This document shows positions 8,565 through 12,651 of a stretch of 12,651 nt of DNA, piece by piece. Positions within the stretch are counted from its first letter, which is position 1. Every line of letters begins with the position of its first letter. The translations under genes were made by a program, and so were the position numbers. The stretch is from Streptomyces roseochromogenus subsp. oscitans DS 12.976 (lineage in GTDB: Bacteria > Actinomycetota > Actinomycetes > Streptomycetales > Streptomycetaceae), in NCBI RefSeq assembly GCF_000497445.1, contig NZ_CM002285.1, positions 6,072,999 through 6,085,649 on the forward strand, given 5' to 3'. Below the pieces are notes generated by a model. The model saw nothing but the letters and a program-made list of their open reading frames with translations, was not told the DNA's origin and did not search any database.

Positions 8565-10049
8565 TTACGGGGTCCCGCCGGGCGGCGGCTCGTCGGGTAC
8601 GTCGCCCAGCGCCCGCAACGCCGCGACTGCCGCGGGCGCCCTCAGGGGTGAGAAGTACGGGTTGATGCGGAGGGCCTCCTGGAGGTGGCGGCGGGACACG
8701 GCCGGCAGGTCCAGGTCCTGTTCGATCAGGGCCCGGTGGAACGCGTACAGGGCACTGCGGACGCCCCCCTTGGAGGTGTCCGTCGCGGCCTTGGCGTAGG
8801 TCAGCGCCTCCTTGTCGTCGCCGGCCCGGTGCAGTGCCCAGCCGAGTGCGTCGGCCACCTCGGTGCCCGGCTGGCGCCGCCACTCCGCCCGCAGGCGCGT
8901 CGCGGCCTCCCGCGGGTTCCCGTGGTCGGCCTCGAACTGGCCGATCAGCAGGTCCTCGTCGACCCCGGCCGCCACCTCCCGCCGTACCAGCGCCTTCACC
9001 CGCTCGTACTGCTCCCGGGCCGGCGCGGCCATGCCGCGCGCCTCGTACAGCTCGCCCAGTTCATAGGCGTCGCGCGGGCTCGGGTGCCGGGCGAGCGCCG
9101 TCCGGTACGCGGCGAACGCCGCCTCCGTGCGGCCCAGCGCGGCCAGCGCCCGGCCCCGCCCGGCCTGTGCCGCCGGCTGGTCGGGATCGAGGCGTACGGC
9201 CGCCTCGTAGTGCCGCAGCGCGTCCTGCGGGTCCCCGCGGTCCCAGGCCAGCTGCCCGAGCCCGGTCATGCAGGCGGCCTGCTCGGCCGGGGTGCCGGCG
9301 GCGGCCGCCGCGTCGGTCAGCTGGGCCACCGCGTCCTCGCGCCAGCCCCGGTCCTCGTACACCGCCGACGCCCGGGCCATCACCACGGGCCGGGCCGCCG
9401 CATCGGTGTGCAGCCCCAGCAGGTTGTCCAGGGCGGTCCGGGCCGCCTGGTAGTCGCCGAGCCCGGTGTAGGCGTCGATCAACTGCGGATACGCCGTCCA
9501 CCGGTTCGGCGCCGCCTTCAGCGCCTGCTCGCCGTACTCCTTCGCCGCCGGAAAGTCCCGGCGCGCGAGCGCGAGCGCGGCCATCCCCTCCAGCGCCTCG
9601 CTGTTCGCCGCCTGCGCCCCCAGAGACGTCCGCAGCGCCTGCTCGGCCCGCGGAAAGTCCTCCGGGTCGGCCGCCCGCCGCCCCCGCTCCACATATGCGC
9701 GGCCCCGCACGGCCCACGCCCGCGCGTCCCGGGGCTGCGCCCGCACCCGCCGCTCCTGCTGGGCGACGAACGCCGTCAGCCGCGGCAGCGCGACCGGCAC
9801 CCCCGAGGTCACCGCCGTCAGCGTCTGTGCCTGTGTCCGTGCCTGCGCCTGCGCACCGGCGGACGGCGGCCGGACCGCCTGGTGCGGCCGCTCTTCGGAC
9901 AGCATCAGCCCCAGACCCGCGACGACACCGCCGGCCAGCGCCGCCACCAGCACCCGGCGCAGCCACCGCCGGGCGCGCCGCGGCGCGGGCGGCTCGGCGA
10001 GCAGGGACGCACCCGGCACGCGCACTCGGTTGTCCATGGCCCTGTCCAT
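8565..10049 (-). CDS. Membrane-anchored tetratricopeptide-repeat protein
   Basis: 494 residues. A short basic N-terminus (RRARRWLRR, 24-32) leads into one hydrophobic segment (33-50), so the bulk is probably outside the membrane. A low-complexity linker rich in Ala and Gln (64-77) follows. Helical repeats of TPR type then run from about 109 to 465, including AWAVRGRAYVERGR (111-124), EALEGMAALALARRDF (151-166), CMTGLGQLAWDRGDPQDALRHYEAAVRLDP (260-289) and ALGWALHRAGDDKEALTYAKAA (401-422). No enzymatic domain was recognised; TPR proteins are scaffolds. Two start codons are possible, ATG at 10049 (GTGAGG just upstream) or ATG at 10037. It ends 4 bp from the end of hppD and diverges from the FAD oxidase. 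The neighbourhood is conserved in S. coelicolor as far as I recall, but the function is unknown. Confidence 0.85.
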   Translation of the reverse strand: MDRAMDNRVRVPGASLLAEPPAPRRARRWLRRVLVAALAGGVVAGLGLMLSEERPHQAVRPPSAGAQAQARTQAQTLTAVTSGVPVALPRLTAFVAQQERRVRAQPRDARAWAVRGRAYVERGRRAADPEDFPRAEQALRTSLGAQAANSEALEGMAALALARRDFPAAKEYGEQALKAAPNRWTAYPQLIDAYTGLGDYQAARTALDNLLGLHTDAAARPVVMARASAVYEDRGWREDAVAQLTDAAAAAGTPAEQAACMTGLGQLAWDRGDPQDALRHYEAAVRLDPDQPAAQAGRGRALAALGRTEAAFAAYRTALARHPSPRDAYELGELYEARGMAAPAREQYERVKALVRREVAAGVDEDLLIGQFEADHGNPREAATRLRAEWRRQPGTEVADALGWALHRAGDDKEALTYAKAATDTSKGGVRSALYAFHRALIEQDLDLPAVSRRHLQEALRINPYFSPLRAPAAVAALRALGDVPDEPPPGGTP

Positions 10050-10111
10050 GGCCTCACTGTGCGTCAATACGACGAGCTGATCCGGGCGGCCCAAGGCAGG
10101 CATGGATGGGG

Positions 10112-10140
10112 TTCACACCGATGGGCGCGAGTGCCAAGCT
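10112..10140 (+). promoter_or_regulatory. Candidate promoter for a leaderless FAD-oxidase transcript
   Basis: TTCACA (10112-10117) and CAAGCT (10135-10140) are separated by 17 nt, and the ATG at 10147 follows 6 nt after the -10-like box. This would start the mRNA at the A of ATG. The -10 match is poor, but no Shine-Dalgarno sequence is present before the ATG. Confidence 0.3.
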
Positions 10141-10146
10141 GTGATC

Positions 10147-11592
10147 ATGAGCCGTATCGAAGCGCCTCGCTCCGAAGACACCGCAGAGACAAGAGACACC
10201 GCGGAGACGAGAGACACCGCGGAGACGAGCGGTCTCACCGACCGGCTCCTGGCCGGCCTGCCCGCCGAGGCCGTCCTGACCGACCCCGACGTCACCGCCT
10301 CCTACGCCCATGACATGGCCAGCTTCTGCCCGGCCGGCGCGCCCGCCGTGGTCGTGCTGCCCCGCACGGTCGAGCAGGTCCAGCACGTCATGCGCATCGC
10401 CACCGAGCTACGCGTCCCGGTCGTCCCGCAGGGCGCCCGCTCCGGACTGTCCGGCGCGGCCAACGCCACCGACGGCTGCATCGTGCTGTCCCTGACCAGG
10501 ATGGACCGCATCCTGGAGATCAGCCCCGTCGACCGGATCGCCGTGGTCGAACCGGGTGTGATCAACGCGGCTCTCTCCCGCGCGGTCGAGGAACACGGCC
10601 TGTACTACCCGCCGGACCCCTCCAGCTGGGAGATGTGCACGATCGGCGGCAACATCGGCACGGCGTCCGGCGGCCTGTGCTGCGTCAAGTACGGCGTGAC
10701 CGCCGAGTACGTCCTCGGCCTGGACGTCGTCCTCGCCGACGGCCGCCTGATGTCCACCGGCCGCCGTACGGCGAAGGGCGTGGCGGGCTATGACCTCACC
10801 CGGCTCTTCGTCGGCTCCGAGGGCTCCCTCGGCATCGTCGTACGGGCCGTGCTCGCCCTGAGGCCCAAGCCGCCGCAGCAGCTGGTGCTGGCCGCCGAGT
10901 TCCCCTCCGCCGCGGCCGCCTGCGACGCCGTCTGCCGGATCATGGAGGGCGGTCACGTCCCCTCCCTCCTCGAACTGATGGACCGTACGACCGTCAAGGC
11001 GGTGAACGACCTCGCCCGCATGGGCCTGCCGGAGACCACCGAGTCGCTGCTGCTGGCCGCCTTCGACACCCCGGCCCCGGCCGCCGACCTCGCCGCCGTC
11101 GGCGCCCTGTGCGAGGCCGCCGGCGCCACCCAGGTCGTCCCGGCCGAGGACGCGGCCGAGTCCGAGCTCCTCCTCCAGGCCCGGCGGCTCTCGCTGACCG
11201 CGCTGGAGGCGGTCAAGGGCACGACGATGATCGACGACGTGTGCGTGCCCCGCTCGAAGCTCGGCGAGATGCTGGAGGGCGTCGAGCGCATCGCCGGGAA
11301 ATACCGGCTGACCATCGGGGTCTGCGCCCACGCCGGCGACGGCAACACCCACCCCACTGTCTGCTTCGACGCCCAGGACGAGGACGAGTCCCGGCGGGCC
11401 CGTGAGTCCTTCGACGAGATCATGGCCCTCGGCCTGGAGCTGGGCGGCACCATCACCGGCGAACACGGCGTCGGCGTGCTGAAGAAGGAGTGGCTGGCCC
11501 GGGAGATCGGCCCGGTCGGGGTGGAGATGCAGCGGGCCGTGAAGCACGCCTTCGATCCGCTGGGCATCCTCAACCCGGGAAAGGTCCTCTGA
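10147..11592 (+). CDS. FAD-linked oxidase/dehydrogenase, GlcD (glycolate oxidase / D-lactate dehydrogenase) type
   Basis: 481 residues. The FAD-binding PCMH domain (about 65-240) shows VVPQGARSGLSGAAN (92-106), PPDPSSWEMCTIGGNIGTAS (155-174), GVTAEYVLGLDVVLADG (183-199) and FVGSEGSLGIV (221-231). The C-terminal FAD-oxidase domain has CAHAGDGNTHP (393-403) and TGEHGVGVLKKEWL (437-450), the histidine-containing active-site signatures of 2-hydroxyacid dehydrogenases. Likely substrates are glycolate, D-lactate or a related D-2-hydroxyacid, oxidised to the 2-oxo acid; which one cannot be read here, and no separate GlcE/GlcF partners lie in the window. The ATG at 10147 is preferred; GTG at 10141 is in frame. 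Residues 11-28 are encoded by a perfectly phased triple repeat, probably a disordered N-terminal extension outside the fold. It converges on ssgG. Confidence 0.9.
   Translation: MSRIEAPRSEDTAETRDTAETRDTAETSGLTDRLLAGLPAEAVLTDPDVTASYAHDMASFCPAGAPAVVVLPRTVEQVQHVMRIATELRVPVVPQGARSGLSGAANATDGCIVLSLTRMDRILEISPVDRIAVVEPGVINAALSRAVEEHGLYYPPDPSSWEMCTIGGNIGTASGGLCCVKYGVTAEYVLGLDVVLADGRLMSTGRRTAKGVAGYDLTRLFVGSEGSLGIVVRAVLALRPKPPQQLVLAAEFPSAAAACDAVCRIMEGGHVPSLLELMDRTTVKAVNDLARMGLPETTESLLLAAFDTPAPAADLAAVGALCEAAGATQVVPAEDAAESELLLQARRLSLTALEAVKGTTMIDDVCVPRSKLGEMLEGVERIAGKYRLTIGVCAHAGDGNTHPTVCFDAQDEDESRRARESFDEIMALGLELGGTITGEHGVGVLKKEWLAREIGPVGVEMQRAVKHAFDPLGILNPGKVL
10177..10230 (+). repeat. Three 18-bp tandem repeats in the oxidase N-terminus
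   Basis: Units at 10177-10194, 10195-10212 and 10213-10230 have the form GACACCGCGGAGACGAGA with 1-2 changes each (the first has CAG and CAA variants; the third ends in C). They encode DTAETR, DTAETR and DTAETS. Being a multiple of three, copy changes would keep the reading frame. Confidence 0.95.
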
Positions 11593-11624
11593 AGCCCGGG
11601 CCGGGTCCTCCGAGCCCTCGGTAC

Positions 11625-11641
11625 GGCCGCTCACCGCGGCC
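11625..11641. terminator. GC-rich stem-loop between convergent genes, possible bidirectional terminator
   Basis: GGCCGC (11625-11630), loop TCACC, GCGGCC (11636-11641) forms a perfect 6-bp stem in the 51-bp gap between the FAD oxidase and ssgG stops. There is no T-tract on either side, which is usual for Streptomyces hairpin terminators. Position is the main support. Confidence 0.45.
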
Positions 11642-11643
11642 CC

Positions 11644-12057
11644 TCACTGGGCGAGCAGCTGGTCGAGCGCGTCGTCGATGCCCAGTTGCCCGCCCTCCGT
11701 TCCGGGCGGCACCGCTCGCAGCGTCCGCTCCAGCCAGGCCGACACCTGCGGGATCGGCGCCTCCAGCAGCGCGTCCCCGTCCGGCGAGCTGAGCGCCATC
11801 AGCACGACGCTGCGCCCGTCCACCTTCGTCGGCCACACCCGCACATCCCCTTGCCCGCACGGCCGGAACACCCCCTCGACCAGCAGGTCCCGGGCGAACG
11901 TCCAGTTGACGGGCGACTCGGAGTTGATGTGAAACATGATGTGGACGGCGTACGGATCGTCGGAGCGGTAGCTCAGCCGGGCCGGTACCGGGATGCTGCG
12001 CTCCGGCGACAGGATGAGCCTCAGTTCCAGCTCGCGTTCCACCACGGTGTGCTCCAT
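11644..12057 (-). CDS. ssgG: SsgA-like sporulation/cell-division protein, SsgG
   Basis: 137 residues, typical size for the SALP family. Conserved features include LPVP-like SIPVPARLSY (21-30), DPYAV (34-38), FHINSESPVNWTFARDLLVEG (42-62), GDVRVWP (70-76), ALSSPDGDALLEAP (88-101) and RTLRAVPPGTEG (111-122). SALPs are actinomycete proteins that place septa and guide peptidoglycan work during spore formation. SsgB brings FtsZ to division sites, and SsgG is reported to help ensure that septa form at each site. Assignment to SsgG rather than SsgB or SsgD comes from its place next to the oxidase-TPR-hppD block (SCO2924 in S. coelicolor, from memory). The ATG at 12057 has AGGAAAGGA about 9 nt upstream. 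A longer reading frame to 12333 is repeat-rich, non-homologous leader and is not counted. Confidence 0.88.
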   Translation of the reverse strand: MEHTVVERELELRLILSPERSIPVPARLSYRSDDPYAVHIMFHINSESPVNWTFARDLLVEGVFRPCGQGDVRVWPTKVDGRSVVLMALSSPDGDALLEAPIPQVSAWLERTLRAVPPGTEGGQLGIDDALDQLLAQ

Positions 12058-12090
12058 GACCTGCGTTCCTTTCCTCGTCTGCGCTGGTCG

Positions 12091-12109
12091 GGGCCGTTCG
12101 GAACGGTCC
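12091..12109. promoter_or_regulatory. 19-bp palindrome upstream of ssgG, candidate operator
   Basis: GGGCCGTTCGGAACGGTCC is symmetric about 12100, with a perfect 13-bp core CCGTTC-G-GAACGG and outer arms broken only by a G/T pair. It lies 34-52 bp before the ssgG start. It could be an operator or a hairpin in the 5' leader. I know no regulator with exactly this site; it is not the LexA pattern GAACNNNNGTTC. Confidence 0.5.
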
Positions 12110-12168
12110 CGCACCAGGGGAGAGCGGGCAGGGGCCGGTCCATTACGCGGGTTCGGAGAAGTTTTTTC

Positions 12169-12195
12169 GCGGACCTGGCGGACCCGGCGGACCTG
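12169..12195. repeat. Three 9-bp tandem repeats upstream of ssgG
   Basis: GCGGACCTG (12169-12177), GCGGACCCG (12178-12186) and GCGGACCTG (12187-12195) follow one another without spacers, directly after a six-T run. They lie in non-coding DNA between divergent genes. Confidence 0.85.
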
Positions 12196-12261
12196 TGAGA
12201 GCGGGGTACGGGGTTGCCCGGAAAGGAGTGGGTCCTGCGGGACTGGCGCTGCGGACTGCCC

Positions 12262-12284
12262 GGGTCTGATAGATGTGGAGACCC
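12262..12284. repeat. Inverted repeat upstream of the DUF2510 gene
   Basis: GGGTCT (12262-12267) and AGACCC (12279-12284) are perfect complements around an 11-nt centre that contains TGATAGATG, a -10-like sequence. It lies about 37 bp before the ATG at 12321. It could be an operator over the promoter or a leader hairpin. Confidence 0.4.
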
Positions 12285-12320
12285 CTATTCCCACCCCCGA
12301 GCAGATACGGGACGACGGAC

Positions 12321-12651
12321 ATGAGCGCCCCAACCCCGGCCCCAGGTGACGACAGGCCCCGCGAGGGCTACTACCCGGACCCGTCCATCCCCGGCTACGT
12401 CCGGTACTGGAACGGCGCCTCCTGGGTGCCCGGCACCAGCCGGCCGGCGCCGAAGGACGGCGAACCGCTCACCCCGCCGCCGGGGGTCCGCCCCGCGACC
12501 CCCGCGGTGGAGGAGACGGGCCCGCACTTCTTCGACGAGGACCCGGAGCCGAGCCCCGGCGGGCAGGACCGGCCCGGCGCCTGGCCCGCCGCCGGCCAGG
12601 GCGCCGGGCAACGCCCTCATGCCGGCGCCGGTGACGGCGGCGGGCGTACCG
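12321..12651 (+). CDS. DUF2510-containing protein, N-terminus (partial)
   Basis: The window ends after 110 codons with the frame still open. Residues 16-37 (GYYPDPSIPGYVRYWNGASW and two more) match the DUF2510 motif GWYPDP...RYWDG..W, a short aromatic module often found at the N-terminus of actinobacterial membrane proteins. A proline-, glycine- and acid-rich linker follows (about 45-110) with no membrane segment yet. In Streptomyces such starts often precede an RDD-type membrane domain, and I recall an RDD protein beside ssgG, but that part is outside the window. The ATG at 12321 has only a weak GGGACG upstream. Confidence 0.75.
   Translation, partial: MSAPTPAPGDDRPREGYYPDPSIPGYVRYWNGASWVPGTSRPAPKDGEPLTPPPGVRPATPAVEETGPHFFDEDPEPSPGGQDRPGAWPAAGQGAGQRPHAGAGDGGGRT

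Larger units (their letters stand above)
12058..12320. promoter_or_regulatory. Divergent intergenic region between ssgG and the DUF2510 gene
   Basis: 263 bp without a credible gene. It holds the ssgG ribosome binding site, a 19-bp palindrome (12091-12109), an AT-rich run GTTTTTTCG (12161-12169), three 9-bp repeats (12169-12195) and an inverted repeat near 12262-12284. Promoters for both genes should lie here, but no pair of boxes is convincing by eye. Confidence 0.6.

Noticed and set aside
9823..9855. GTGCCT-like microrepeats in the TPR gene
   Set aside because: They encode an Ala/Gln-rich linker; simple low-complexity coding sequence rather than a separate element.
8685..10313. Long plus-strand reading frame across the TPR gene
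   Set aside because: Low-complexity Arg/Pro/Gly sequence running opposite a coherent TPR protein; a GC-bias artefact.
12224..12269. Tiny frame starting GTG after AAGGA near 12226
   Set aside because: The ribosome-site spacing is too short and the 13-residue product has no support.
12058..12333. Extended ssgG reading frame up to 12333
   Set aside because: The extra residues come from repeats and the palindrome, have no SALP homology, and the ATG at 12057 has a good ribosome binding site.

Overview
The window is high-GC DNA with the GTG starts, 4-nt stop/start overlaps and family content of Streptomyces. Several proteins point to that genus: an SsgA-like sporulation protein best matching SsgG, and a 381-residue 4-hydroxyphenylpyruvate dioxygenase that is nearly the S. 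avermitilis sequence as I remember it. The block ssgG - FAD oxidase - TPR protein - hppD - hpdA has the same order that I recall for SCO2924-SCO2928 in S. coelicolor. These comparisons are from memory, not from a search.

Left part (1-2199). A PucR-type regulator, of which only the N-terminus is in the window, diverges from a two-gene operon. The operon encodes a COG3375-type GNAT acyltransferase and an enolase-superfamily o-succinylbenzoate synthase/N-acylamino acid racemase, joined by an ATGA overlap. Because Streptomyces makes menaquinone by the futalosine route, the pair is best read as amino-acid N-succinylation plus racemisation (D- to L-amino acid conversion), not menaquinone synthesis.

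Next (2232-3023) is a secreted or membrane-anchored Lon-type (S16) protease of the YlbL kind. It has a Ser156/Lys205 dyad but lacks the PDZ domain usual in this family.

Middle (3042-6745, minus strand) is a complete four-gene OpuC/ProU-type osmoprotectant ABC transporter in the order permease, ATPase with two CBS domains, permease, substrate-binding lipoprotein. The last three junctions overlap. A purine-rich repeat spacer of 67 bp separates it from the Lrp/AsnC regulator hpdA (6813-7292), which lies upstream on the same strand.

Right part. hpdA diverges from hppD (tyrosine catabolism). The 122-bp intergenic region holds two copies of a GCA-NNN-TGC core centred 32 bp apart, good candidates for HpdA sites. 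hppD converges, with a 4-bp gap, on a membrane-anchored TPR protein. That gene diverges from a GlcD-type FAD-linked oxidase whose N-terminus carries three 18-bp tandem repeats. The oxidase converges on ssgG across a GC-rich stem-loop. The final intergenic region (12058-12320) has a 19-bp palindrome and a triple 9-bp repeat, followed by the start of a DUF2510-type protein cut by the window end.

No tRNA, rRNA, CRISPR array, insertion sequence or phage gene was seen, and there is no gene-free stretch longer than about 265 bases. I did not find a clearly new multi-gene system. The most interesting items are the deracemisation operon, the PDZ-less protease, the helically phased hppD operator candidates, and the small repeat and palindrome elements in the spacers.
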